NCBI RefSeq assembly: GCF_013408795.1 | Contig: NZ_JACCCC010000001.1 | Coordinates: forward strand, 2,046,001 to 2,110,000 | Reading direction: 5' to 3' | Source: Spinactinospora alkalitolerans | Lineage (GTDB): Bacteria > Actinomycetota > Actinomycetes > Streptosporangiales > Streptosporangiaceae | Length of the DNA: 64,000 nt | In this document: in pieces, positions 21,501 through 28,751 of the stretch | Position numbering within the stretch: the first letter of the stretch is position 1 | How the letters are laid out: each line of letters opens with the position of its first letter | Made by a program: the position numbers and the translations under genes | The notes under the pieces: generated by a model | Told to the model about the DNA's origin: nothing | Database searches by the model: none | What the model saw: only the letters and a program-made list of their open reading frames with translations

Positions 21501-21814
21501 CGACCGCGTGGGACGCCGCCCGCGACGGCCGCGACGCACCCTCCTGCGGCGGCGTGCTCGACGGGCTGGCCGAGCTGGCGCTCACCGACGGCGACCCCGA
21601 GCGCGGCGCGAGGCTGCTCGGCCACGCCGAGGCCGTGCGCGGCCTGCCCAACCAGGTCGATCCCGAGGTCGCGCGGCTGCGCGCGCTGCTGTGCGAGCGC
21701 CTGGGCGAAGAGGGGTTCGCCCAGGCCTACGCCCGGGGCGCGGCCGCGGGGACCGGCGGGATCACCGAGTCCGTCGACGCCTGGATCGCCGCCTGGCCGC
21801 GCGAGGACCTCTAG
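18506..21814 (+). CDS. AfsR/SARP-family regulator with BTAD, NB-ARC and TPR regions
   Basis: A 1102-residue transcriptional regulator. Residues 1-~90 are an OmpR-like winged helix ('LTVYDGAGRTVPVGGARLRALL'). Residues ~95-245 are a BTAD domain. An NB-ARC ATPase follows with Walker A GPGGAGKTR (~304) and Walker B-like LIVLDNCEHV (~391), a winged-helix part, then a C-terminal helical TPR-like region (~650-1080). Proteins of this plan switch on secondary-metabolite genes when nucleotide is bound. The GTG at 18506 lacks a ribosome binding site; AACGAT 6 nt upstream may be a -10 of a nearly leaderless message. No biosynthetic cluster lies within the window, so its targets may be elsewhere. Confidence 0.92.
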   Translation: MRFSILGPLTVYDGAGRTVPVGGARLRALLVLLLLEPGRTVGAERLIDGIWDDGATVPADASNALQALVSRLRRTLGAGAPVLGEATGYRLDVTRDRIDLWEFEDLVGFGRRARSHGDLRGAVRAFDGALALWRGPALADISAAPAGAGAALRLAGLRRAVTEERLALHLDLGRHREVLPDIEALAVQEPLREQPAGLLMRALAASGRKAEALAVYDRLRRELSDELGIDPSGELGDLHLRLLRGELDAAGPDRPPGPGKPALDGGAAPVLRLPPLLTSFIGRDGEVGAAVELLSGQRLVTLTGPGGAGKTRLSIRSGADFAECHPGLAADGVWFVELAPLTEAAEIPHTVMATLGLRERSLIGIRGGASVPAGDPVTRICEALAGQDVLIVLDNCEHVVAAAAGFAARLLAACPGVRILATSREPLGVPGERLLPVPSLEPPPKGATAAQALDCASVRLFAERAEAVAPGFTVHDGNVDHVVRVCRELDGMPLALELAAARLRAMPVAQLAARLSDRFRLLTSGSRLALPRHQTLQAVIDWSWELLDDAERTLLRRLAVFAGGATLEAVERVCADVAGEGGVGGRDVWPVLFALVDKSLVVAEEPQNGEGQAPRYRMLETIRAYGAQRLAESGEAEALRRAHAEDVLRLWRLADPMLRTGEQLGWLALLRVENDNLTAALRWAVDRRDTALALDLSHAAQWYWQMTDGCSEACRWSGEIAALAGDRPPEGRAVAYAECVAAIAIGDDTGASTAAELDRALRILTEAGEAAEDHPNLILVPTCLALVQGDPRAGMERIAAWTGHADPWLRATATSFEGMMALQAGLADRALARLTRAVELFRRIGDRWGTAQSLTSLSEIVRFTDPAAEQALLQEGAQIAEEMAFADLLRMFHVRLAGAAAVRGDIEEARGHIATARTPMRGGAGVEQPMRLIVDFAEAEVDRRAGELGRAERGLTSLLSEIRLLGIVARPQLSAMWNWELGRIALDARRWDAARRYLATAWDAARDGRDAPSCGGVLDGLAELALTDGDPERGARLLGHAEAVRGLPNQVDPEVARLRALLCERLGEEGFAQAYARGAAAGTGGITESVDAWIAAWPREDL

Positions 21815-21838
21815 GAAGCACCTCTGGGAAGCCCGCCT

Positions 21839-22663
21839 TTAGGAACGCCGCCGGTAGGCGCGGGCGGCGAGGGGGAAGAACACCGCGACGATGGCGACCG
21901 CCCAGACCGCCGTCCACAGCAGCGGTTCGGCCACCGGCCCGCCCAGCATCAGGCCGCGCATGGCGTCGGTGACGTGGGTGACCGGGTTGATCTCGGCGAA
22001 CGTCTGCATCCAGCCGGGCATGTTCTCCGGCGGGACGAACGTGGAGCTGCCGAAGGTCAGCGGGAACATCCAGACCGAGCCGAAGATGTTGACCGCCATC
22101 GGGGTGCGCAGCAGCAGGCCGACGAAGGCCGACAGCCAGCACAGCGCGAACGCGAACACCATCACCACGGCCGCGGCGGCGACGACGCCCAGCACGCCGC
22201 CCTGCGGCCGGAACCCGATGGCCACGGCGACGACGAGCACCATCACCACGGTCAGGAGGTAGCGCACCATGTCGCCGAGGATGGCGCCGATCAGCGGCGC
22301 CGAGCGGGCGATGGGCAGCGACCGGAACCGGTCGAAGATGCCCTTCTCGATGTCGGTGTTGAGCGCGACACCGGTGCCGATGGTCGCGAAGATCACCGAC
22401 TGGGCGGTGATGCCGGGGATGATGAAGTCCCGGTAGGCCTGCCAGTCGCCCATCATCGCCTGGCCGAAGACGAAGACGAACAGTCCGACGAACATGATCG
22501 GCATGAACGTCAGGCCGAGGACCTCTTCGGGATTGCTCTTGATCTTGAGCAGGCTGCGCCAGGTCAGCAGCGCGCCGTGCCGTGCGGCCGACACCGGGGT
22601 GATCCGGGCCGACGGGCTCGGCGCCTGGGCGGCGGGGCGTTCCGCCGTGGTCGCGGCGCTCAT
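21839..22663 (-). CDS. ABC-2 type transporter permease (DrrB-like)
   Basis: A 274-residue drug-exporter permease. About six membrane segments begin near residue 45, with the conserved 'FIIPGITAQSVIFATIGTG', 'IARSAPLIGAILGD' and 'SSTFVPPENMPGWMQTFAEINPVTHV' blocks. It starts at ATG 22663, overlapping the stop of the ATPase gene by four bases (ATGA), so the two are translationally coupled. It is the intact counterpart of the broken permease at 3079-3980. The substrate is unknown; DrrB relatives export hydrophobic antibiotics or lipids. Confidence 0.92.
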   Translation of the reverse strand: MSAATTAERPAAQAPSPSARITPVSAARHGALLTWRSLLKIKSNPEEVLGLTFMPIMFVGLFVFVFGQAMMGDWQAYRDFIIPGITAQSVIFATIGTGVALNTDIEKGIFDRFRSLPIARSAPLIGAILGDMVRYLLTVVMVLVVAVAIGFRPQGGVLGVVAAAAVVMVFAFALCWLSAFVGLLLRTPMAVNIFGSVWMFPLTFGSSTFVPPENMPGWMQTFAEINPVTHVTDAMRGLMLGGPVAEPLLWTAVWAVAIVAVFFPLAARAYRRRS

Positions 22664-23643
22664 GCGTTCGTCCTTTCCGGGGTCGCGCCGCTCTCCTCGT
22701 CGGCGGGGACTTCGTCGGCGGGGCGGCCGGTGATCGCGAGGAAGACCTCGTCGAGGCTCGGCTTGCGCAGGGCCAGTTCGGCGACGGCGATCTCGGCGTC
22801 GTCGAGGCGGCGCACCACCTCGGGCAGCACGCCGGGGTCGGTCACCGAGGCGTGCACCGAGGTGTCGGTGGAGCGGACCCCGGAGTCCGCCGTCGTCTCC
22901 ACGATCTTGGCCACGAGGTCGAGCCGGCCGAGGTCGACCGGCCGCACCTGGAGCACCTGGGTGCCGGCCCTGGCCTTGAGCTCCTCGGGCGTTCCGGTGG
23001 AGATGACCCGGCCGTGGTCGATGACGACGATGTCGTCGGCCAGTTGGTCGGCCTCCTCCAGGTACTGCGTGGTCAGCAGCACCGTGACGCCGTCGTCGAC
23101 CAGCCCGCGCACCACCTCCCACAGCCCGTTGCGGCTGTGCGGGTCCAGGCCGGTGGTCGGCTCGTCCAGGTAGAGCAGGCTGGGCCGGCCCACCAGGCTC
23201 GCCGCGAGGTCCAGCCGGCGGCGCATGCCGCCGGAGTAGGTCTTGGCCGGCCGGTCCCCGGCGTCGGTCAGCGCGAAGCGCTTCAGCAGCTCCGCCGAGC
23301 GCGTCCTGGCGTCGCCGCGGGAGAAGCCGAGCAGCCGGGCGATCAGCACCAGGTTCTGGGCGCCGGTGAGGTCCTGGTCGACCGCGGCGTACTGCCCGGT
23401 CAGGCCGATGAGCCGACGCACCTCGTGCGGCTGCTTCAGCACGTCGTAGCCGCCGACGGTGGCGTGCCCGCCGTCGGGCCGCAGCAGGGTGGACAGGATG
23501 CGCACGGTCGTGGTCTTGCCGGAGCCGTTCGGCCCGAGGACCCCCAGCACGGCTCCCGTGCGCGCCACGAGGTCCACCCCTGCCAGCGCTGTATTGCCCT
23601 TGAACCGCTTGACCAGCCCCTCCGCACGGATGGCTTCAGTCAT
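22660..23643 (-). CDS. ABC transporter ATP-binding protein (DrrA-like)
   Basis: A 327-residue ATPase with Walker A GPNGSGKTTT (~37-46), Q-loop 'LTGQYAAVD', signature YSGGMRRRLDLA (~137), Walker B LLYLDEPTTGLD and H-loop 'LLTTQYLEEAD'. The C-terminal DrrA extension carries 'KPSLDEVFLAITGR'. It powers export through the coupled permease. The ATG at 23643 has GGAGG 6 nt upstream. The divergent region upstream carries a long palindrome at 23724-23752 likely to be the binding site of a local repressor, but no TetR gene lies beside the operon. Confidence 0.94.
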   Translation of the reverse strand: MTEAIRAEGLVKRFKGNTALAGVDLVARTGAVLGVLGPNGSGKTTTVRILSTLLRPDGGHATVGGYDVLKQPHEVRRLIGLTGQYAAVDQDLTGAQNLVLIARLLGFSRGDARTRSAELLKRFALTDAGDRPAKTYSGGMRRRLDLAASLVGRPSLLYLDEPTTGLDPHSRNGLWEVVRGLVDDGVTVLLTTQYLEEADQLADDIVVIDHGRVISTGTPEELKARAGTQVLQVRPVDLGRLDLVAKIVETTADSGVRSTDTSVHASVTDPGVLPEVVRRLDDAEIAVAELALRKPSLDEVFLAITGRPADEVPADEESGATPERTNA

Positions 23644-23723
23644 TGATCCTCCAATTCCACATGATCGGCACCAGTCTGGCCGGGGCCACTGACAAAGCAC
23701 TGACAGGTGCGGACGGCTTGCGG

Positions 23724-23752
23724 CAGGACCTGTCAGGTACCGACAGGTCCTG
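23724..23752. promoter_or_regulatory. Long palindromic operator between drrAB-like and PH-domain operons
   Basis: Perfect 11-bp arms CAGGACCTGTC (23724-23734) and GACAGGTCCTG (23742-23752) flank AGGTACC. Extra half-sites TGACAGGT (23701-23708) and TGACACCT (23751-23758) lie close by. The size and symmetry are those of TetR-family operators. Confidence 0.65.
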
Positions 23753-23926
23753 ACACCTCCCGGTGCAGCGGGCGCCTGCGGGCCGCGCCGCGGCGCGGCC
23801 CGCAGGGGGTGCAACCCCGCCGCCGGCCGCCGCCTTCCCCCTGGCTGCGCGGCCCGTGCGGCCGCAGGACAGAACAGGTGAGCGCGCGGAATCGCCGTCC
23901 GTTACGGCGAATCGGCCGGACACCCC

Positions 23927-23942
23927 TAAAATCGGGCTGGTG
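23927..23942 (+). promoter_or_regulatory. Leaderless-type -10 element before the first PH-domain gene
   Basis: TAAAAT (23927-23932), then 7 nt, then GTG at 23940; no ribosome binding site is present. Confidence 0.55.
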
Positions 23943-24458
23943 ACGACCACCCGGCTGCGCCCTCCCGAGAACCGCGTCTCCCCCCGAGCCGTCCACATGT
24001 GGACACTGAGCGGGGTGATCGGGGCGGTGGTGGGCATCGCGGTGCTGTCGGGCATCGCCTGGATGCTGGTCTACGCCCGCTGGTCGTGGGTGCCCGAATG
24101 GGTTCTGGAGCGCGCCTGGTGGATCCCGGTGCTCTACGGCTGCTACGCCGTCGCCAGGGCGGTCATCGCGCCGCGCTGGCGCTACCGGGTGCACCGCTGG
24201 GAGGTCACCGCCGACGTCGTCTACACCCGCGTCGGCTGGATCAGCCGCGAATGGCAGTTGGTGCCGGTCAGCCGCATCCAGACGGTCGACCACACCCAGG
24301 GCTGGATGGAGCGCCTGTTCGGATTGGCCACCCTGGAGATCCAGACGGCCTCGCACGCGGGCTCCTCCAGCATCGCCGGACTGGGCGCGCAGGTGGCGCA
24401 GCAGATCTCGGAGGACCTGGCGATGCGCGCCGGCGAACTGAGGGACGACGCGACATGA
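23940..24458 (+). CDS. PH domain-containing membrane protein (YdbS-like)
   Basis: A 172-residue protein with two membrane helices (about 20-42 and 55-72), then a bacterial PH (bPH2/DUF304) domain with 'YRVHRWEVTADVVYTRVGWISREWQLVPVSRIQTVDHTQGWMERLFGLATLEIQT', in which 'VSRIQTVD' and 'LFGLATL' are family hallmarks. The GTG at 23940 is chosen because the helices then start near the N-terminus. It overlaps the next gene by four bases, forming the usual YdbS-YdbT pair. The pair is implicated in membrane or antimicrobial stress in Bacillus; that role here is inferred. Confidence 0.85.
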   Translation: MTTTRLRPPENRVSPRAVHMWTLSGVIGAVVGIAVLSGIAWMLVYARWSWVPEWVLERAWWIPVLYGCYAVARAVIAPRWRYRVHRWEVTADVVYTRVGWISREWQLVPVSRIQTVDHTQGWMERLFGLATLEIQTASHAGSSSIAGLGAQVAQQISEDLAMRAGELRDDAT

Positions 24459-26152
24459 GCGGCGGAGCCGACGGAGCCGACCGTGAGAAGCCCGTGCCGC
24501 CGGTCCCCGAGGAGCGGCCGGCCGAGGAGACCCCGCCGCCCGCGGCCGAGCCGCCGGCGCGGGAGGACTCCCCCGAGGAGATCCGGGCCGAGCCCGAGCG
24601 TCGCCTCAGCGGGCTGACCACGGTCACGGCCCCGATCAACTACCTGAAGTCCTTCATCGTGCCGATCGTCGTGGCGCTGGTGGCGGGCAGCTTCAACCCG
24701 TGGGTGCTGGGCTCCTCGGCCGTCGCCCTCGCCGGCATGCTGGTCACCGGATTCGTCACCTGGTGGACGGTGCGCTACCAGGTGGGGGCCGAACGGCTGG
24801 AGATCCGCAGGGGCCTGATCGGCCGGTCCCGGCGCACCATCCCGCTGGAGCGCATCCGCGGCGTCGACGTCACCTCCACCCTGCTGCACCGCGCCCTGGG
24901 CCTGGCCGTGGTCAAGATCGAGGCGGCGGCCGGCGGAGGGGGCCAGGAGGAGGGCAAGCTCGACGCCGTCACGCGCGCCGAGGCCGAGCGGCTGCGCGGT
25001 GAGCTGCTGCACCGCCGCGCGGTGCTGCGCGGTGACGCGGCGGCGCGCGCGGGCGCCGACCCGGTCCCGGCGGGGGCCGGGGAGCAGGACGGGGCGGCCC
25101 CGCGGCCGGAGCCCGAGGCCGCCGAGCCGGAGACCGTCTACTTCGAGATGCCGCGCGGCTGGTACCTCTACGCCGTCCTCAGCCTGGGCTATCTGCTCAC
25201 CCCGTTCGCTGCGCTGGCCGCGGTGCTCGGCTTCCTCGCCCAGATCGTCGACGACCTGGCCATCGACGTCGACCCCGACGAGGCGGCCGGTCTGGCCCAG
25301 CGGATCGTGGACAGCGGCGCGGCGGCGCTGATCCTGCTGGCCGTCGCGGCCGCCGCCCTGCTGCTGGTGCTGATGCCGGTCTTCGCCGTCGCCTCCTACG
25401 CCATCAACCACTGGGGCTTCACCCTGCGCCGCAGGGGGGAGGCCCTGGTCACCGAGCGGGGACTGTTCACCCGCCAGAGCGTCACCCTGGAGCACCGCAG
25501 GATTCGCGGCCACGAGCTGATCGACAACCCGCTGCAGCGGGTGCGCCGGGCCGTGCAACTGCGCGCGATCGTCACCGGCCTCGGGGACGTCTCGACGCGC
25601 GCAGCGCTGCTGCCGATCGGACCGCGTGAGCGCGTCGACGCGGTCGTCGAGCAGGCGCTGGCCCCCTACCGCGGGACCCTGACCGCGCACCCGCCGGCCG
25701 CGCGCACCCGGCGGCTGTTCCGCGCGGTCGTCCCCGCCGCCCTGGTGGCCGCCGCGGCGGCGGGGCTCGGGCTGTACTGGGTCGCGGCCCTGTTCGCGCT
25801 GTCGGCCCTGCTCGGCGTGCCGCTGGGCCTGGACCGCTACCGGTCGCTGGGGCACGGCTACGACGGCCGGCGGGTCAGCGTGCGCTCGGGGTCGCTGCGC
25901 CGCGAGCAGGCCGTGGTGCGCAGGGACGCGATCATCGGCTGGAAGTGGCGGCAGAGCCCGTTCCAGCGCCGCGCCGATCTGGCCACCCTGGAGGTCACCG
26001 TGGGGGCGGGGAGCGGCGGCTACGACGCGGTCGACGCCGACTTCGCCGAGTCCGTCTCCTTCGCGAGCGGGGTCACCCCGCACATGGTCGGCCCGTTCCT
26101 GGCCAAGGAGGGCCGGCGACCGCGGGAGGACGGCGAAGAGGAGGAGGCGTAG
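24455..26152 (+). CDS. PH domain-containing membrane protein (YdbT-like)
   Basis: A 565-residue partner of the preceding gene, starting within its stop (ATGA). A disordered Pro/Glu-rich N-terminus (~1-48) leads to two membrane helices (~57-100). A PH domain has 'RRTIPLERIRGVDVTSTLLHRALGLAVVKIE' (~125-155), then two more helices (~235-310). A second PH domain has 'LEHRRIRGHELIDNPLQRVRRAVQLRAI' (~345-375), followed by helices (~425-455) and a third PH-like part ending near 560. A Pro/Ala-rich insertion at ~195-225 is likely a loop. The coupled arrangement suggests one complex at the cytoplasmic membrane. Confidence 0.87.
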   Translation: MSGGADGADREKPVPPVPEERPAEETPPPAAEPPAREDSPEEIRAEPERRLSGLTTVTAPINYLKSFIVPIVVALVAGSFNPWVLGSSAVALAGMLVTGFVTWWTVRYQVGAERLEIRRGLIGRSRRTIPLERIRGVDVTSTLLHRALGLAVVKIEAAAGGGGQEEGKLDAVTRAEAERLRGELLHRRAVLRGDAAARAGADPVPAGAGEQDGAAPRPEPEAAEPETVYFEMPRGWYLYAVLSLGYLLTPFAALAAVLGFLAQIVDDLAIDVDPDEAAGLAQRIVDSGAAALILLAVAAAALLLVLMPVFAVASYAINHWGFTLRRRGEALVTERGLFTRQSVTLEHRRIRGHELIDNPLQRVRRAVQLRAIVTGLGDVSTRAALLPIGPRERVDAVVEQALAPYRGTLTAHPPAARTRRLFRAVVPAALVAAAAAGLGLYWVAALFALSALLGVPLGLDRYRSLGHGYDGRRVSVRSGSLRREQAVVRRDAIIGWKWRQSPFQRRADLATLEVTVGAGSGGYDAVDADFAESVSFASGVTPHMVGPFLAKEGRRPREDGEEEEA

Positions 26153-26282
26153 CCGTCCGGCTCGCCCTCGGGGTGACTCGGGTGCGCTGTGCGGCCTTGT
26201 GGTCGGCCGGGTGGCGGGCGGTGCCGCAGCGTTTTCGCCGCCCCTGCCGCCCTCGCCGCCGCTGTTCTCGGCCTTGAGTTTT

Positions 26283-26346
26283 GACCTCGACCACCGGGGG
26301 GCGTGAAGGCTCGGCCGAAGGTGGGATCCGCGGTGGTTGGGCGACG
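26283..26346 (+). repeat. Dispersed intergenic element, copy 1
   Basis: Opens with GACCTCGACCACCGGGGGG, then GTGAAGGCTCGGCC and GGGATCCGCGGTG. The last two blocks recur in copy 2 about 82 bp downstream. Confidence 0.6.
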
Positions 26347-26365
26347 GTGCACGCCGTCCCCGGCC

Positions 26366-26440
26366 CCAGGGGGTCGTGAAGCCTCAGCCCAAGGAGGGAT
26401 CCGCGGTGACCGGGCGATCCTCTCGTGTGGCCGAAGGCCC
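26366..26440 (+). repeat. Dispersed intergenic element, copy 2
   Basis: Shares GTCGTGAAGCCTCAGCCC, AAGGAGGGATCCGCGGTG and GGGCGATCCTCTCGTGTGG. The end 'GTGGCCGAAGGCCC' is shared with the inverted copy 3. Confidence 0.65.
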
Positions 26441-26710
26441 CTAAAGGGATCGCACCGGCGCCGCGCCGCCCACGCCGCCACCGTGCGTGCCAGGACGCGA
26501 CCGGGGTTTCGGTGCGCGGGGAAAGCACGGGCTGCCGTGTCCGCATGCCTCGGCCACCGAGGGCGTGAGACACCGGCCTCAGGGGTTTGAGCCCCGGCTC
26601 GAGGACGCGACCGCGCACCGCCGCTTTGGGCGCCGGGCCGAAACCGGGGTGTCGGTCTGTGCCCACGGTGTCGGCGTGCGCTTCGCGCGCGTGAGGGCGA
26701 TTTCCGTCTA

Positions 26711-26794
26711 TGGGTCTTCGGCCACGCGAGAGAATCGCCCGCCCGCACGCCCTCCCTCCTGGGGCCGGCCTTCACGACCCCCCGGAGTCGAGGT
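26711..26794 (-). repeat. Dispersed intergenic element, inverted copy 3
   Basis: Read on the minus strand it begins ACCTCGACTCCGGGGGG, continues TCGTGAAGGCCGG and ends GGGCGATTCTCTCGCGTGG then CCGAAGACCC. It matches the opening of copy 1 and the ending of copy 2, so it is the fullest copy. Confidence 0.65.
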
Positions 26795-27015
26795 GGAGAG
26801 GTGGAAGGGCCCCACCCGCGTGCCTACTCCGTCCCGGGGCCGAGGTTGAAACTCACGTTGAAGGCCGCCCATCGCCTGACAGCCGACAAGGCCGTACAGC
26901 AGACCGTGGCCGCATGGCGGCGGACCGGTCCCCGCCAGGTACCACCCAGCTTCCGTGGACCCCGGTAGAAGACACGGGGGCAAGGGCGGCGAGACGCCGT
27001 GCACCCTCCGGGGCG

Positions 27016-28149
27016 CTACTCCGGCTTCTTCGAGCCGAACATGATCTCGTCCCAGGACGGCACCGACGCGCGGCGGCTGCGGCCTTTGCGGCGGGCCGGC
27101 TGGGGGTTGCCGCCGCCGGCTGCGGCGGCGGGCAGCGGCGGCGTCCGCTGCTCCCCGGGGGCGCGTTCGGCGGCCGGTGCGTTCGGGCGCTGCGGCGGCG
27201 CGGGCTGTTCGGCCGGCTTGGCCGCGGGGCGCTCGGTCTGGCGCTTCGCGGGGCGCTCCGGAGGCGCCGGGGGCGCCGAGGGGGCGTCGGCGGCCGGTCT
27301 GGGCTCGGAGCGGGGGCGCTCGGCCGGCGGGTGCGGCGCCGCGGCGGTGGGGGCCTCCGGCTCGGCGGGGGCCGGGCGCGCGCGCTCGGGCGTCACCGGG
27401 ATCCGCGCGGGCTGGGCCGGGGGCGCCGGAGGAGGGGGCGTCTCGGTGACCTGCGGTGGCGCGGGGCGGGCCGGCGGGGCTTCGGCGGGCGCCTGGGGCT
27501 CGCGCGCCGACTGGCGGCGCGGCACGAACGGGGTCACGTTCGCGCTGGCCGGGCCCAGGTCCAGCGGTCCCTCGGCCTCGGGGGAGGAGAAGCGGACCGC
27601 TTCCTCATCGTTGGGCGTCACGCAGCGGCGGCGCGGCTCGTAGACCCAGTGGGCCAGGTGCTCCTCGCCCCCGGCCAGGAAGGTCAGCTTGAGCTGCCAG
27701 GCGTTGTCCTCCCTCTTCCAGGAGTCCCACACCGCGTCACCGGTCTCCAACTGGTGGCGGCCGATGCGGTCGGCGACGAGGTCACCGAGGGCGGGGCCGG
27801 TGCTGGACTCGCCCTGCCGCCGCACCGTGGCCCGCTGGGCCTGCTGCCACATGAACTCGCGCTCCTGCAGCACCGGACCCTCGAACCAGCGCACGCGTTC
27901 GATGGGGATCCCGGCGGCCTCGGCGATCGCCTCCGCGGTCTCACCCGAGCGGATCCGGGCCTGGATTTCCTTGGGGCGCAACGGATTCTCCACTTCGATC
28001 TCGTACTGGCCGAGCCGGGAGAACTGGCCGCGCACAGCGGCGCGGAGACGGTCGTCGACGGGCAGCATGAAGCGGGTACCCCGGCCGGCGCTCGCCAGTA
28101 CCAGGTAGGTTCCGTCCTCGCTAACGGCGACGAGGCGAAGCTCCTGCAT
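27016..28149 (-). CDS. sepH: Septation protein SepH (DUF3071)
   Basis: A 377-residue cell-division protein. Residues 1-~170 form the conserved DUF3071 region ('ELRLVAVSEDGTYLVLAS', 'LRPKEIQARIRSGETAEAIAEAAGIP' with a helix-turn-helix, 'WDSWKREDNAWQLKLTF'). A Pro/Ala/Glu-rich linker (~210-355) follows. The C-terminus carries the conserved 'VPSWDEIMFG' motif. SepH binds FtsZ and stimulates its assembly in Streptomyces and mycobacteria. The ATG at 28149 has GGGAGGG at the right distance. The low-complexity linker is longer in Pro/Arg repeats than its neighbours but normal for the family. Confidence 0.93.
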   Translation of the reverse strand: MQELRLVAVSEDGTYLVLASAGRGTRFMLPVDDRLRAAVRGQFSRLGQYEIEVENPLRPKEIQARIRSGETAEAIAEAAGIPIERVRWFEGPVLQEREFMWQQAQRATVRRQGESSTGPALGDLVADRIGRHQLETGDAVWDSWKREDNAWQLKLTFLAGGEEHLAHWVYEPRRRCVTPNDEEAVRFSSPEAEGPLDLGPASANVTPFVPRRQSAREPQAPAEAPPARPAPPQVTETPPPPAPPAQPARIPVTPERARPAPAEPEAPTAAAPHPPAERPRSEPRPAADAPSAPPAPPERPAKRQTERPAAKPAEQPAPPQRPNAPAAERAPGEQRTPPLPAAAAGGGNPQPARRKGRSRRASVPSWDEIMFGSKKPE

Positions 28150-28751
28150 CGCCCTCCCTTTCGCGTCCCGTCGAGGGTATGTCCTCGGCCATCCCCCATG
28201 TCATCAGTCTCGTGCGCCACCGCCCGATCGGCCAGCACCGCATCCGGCATGTCCGGAGCGTGCACCGGCGCGCGCACGGGCCGCGGTCCTGCCTCCGCCC
28301 GGCCGCGGATCCGCCGGACCGATGGGACACCTCTTTCCCATCGTGCCATCTTGACACGCGCGCCGGCCGGATCTCCGACCGTGGCGCCGGGGCGGCGCGC
28401 GGGTTTCGGTCCATGGTCGCTTGACGATCCCTCGGTGATGCTATCTCGCGTGCCGCCGGAGCACCCGGACACGATCCGAGTCCGCTCCGACGGCCGGTTC
28501 GCACCACCGCTCTTTTCCAGGTGAGGGTGCTGTTGCGCAAGTCGACACGCCCAACGCGACCGAAAAGTGATCCATACACTTCCTCGCGGTTATCGGAACA
28601 TTGGCGCCCGTCGGCCGAGTTGTCCACTTATGGACGGGGGAGTGAGCGAGGGCCGTCCACTGTCGGGCAGTGGTGCGGTGATCGCTCGGCGAAAGGGCCC
28701 GCTGCGCGCGGGGCCCGCGCCGCGCCCGCGCGCGGCGCCGGAGGGGGGAGG
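28150..28751. other. Divergent intergenic region upstream of sepH and the acidic membrane protein
   Basis: About 600 bp with no credible gene. A hairpin CGATGGGA / TCCCATCG spans about 28319-28342. Close to the downstream start, GTCCA-CTTA-TGGAC (28622-28635) forms a small palindrome. Promoters for both flanking genes should lie here, but no pair of hexamers stood out. Confidence 0.35.

Larger units (their letters stand above)
26153..27015. other. Long non-coding region with dispersed repeat
   Basis: About 860 bp with no gene I can support. Both strands hold open frames, but they are Arg/Pro-rich shadows without start signals. The stretch 26283-26794 contains three copies of one element, two on the plus strand and one inverted (annotated separately), plus shorter echoes such as GACGCGACCG at 26494 and 26604. 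The final part, 26840-27000, is unrelated unique sequence next to the sepH stop. Confidence 0.5.

Noticed and set aside
26860-26969. A short frame on the plus strand (KAAHRLTADKAVQQT) that looks weakly protein-like
   Set aside because: No start codon with a ribosome binding site and no family recognised; too short to support as a transposase or regulator remnant.
26710-28524. A 604-codon plus-strand open frame across the repeat region and over sepH
   Set aside because: It is antisense to sepH, Arg/Gly/Ala-rich with no family match; typical GC-rich shadow frame.
28620-28628. TTGTCCACT, one base from the actinobacterial DnaA box TTGTCCACA
   Set aside because: A single site with no cluster of boxes, AT-rich unwinding region or dnaA/dnaN genes; not an origin.
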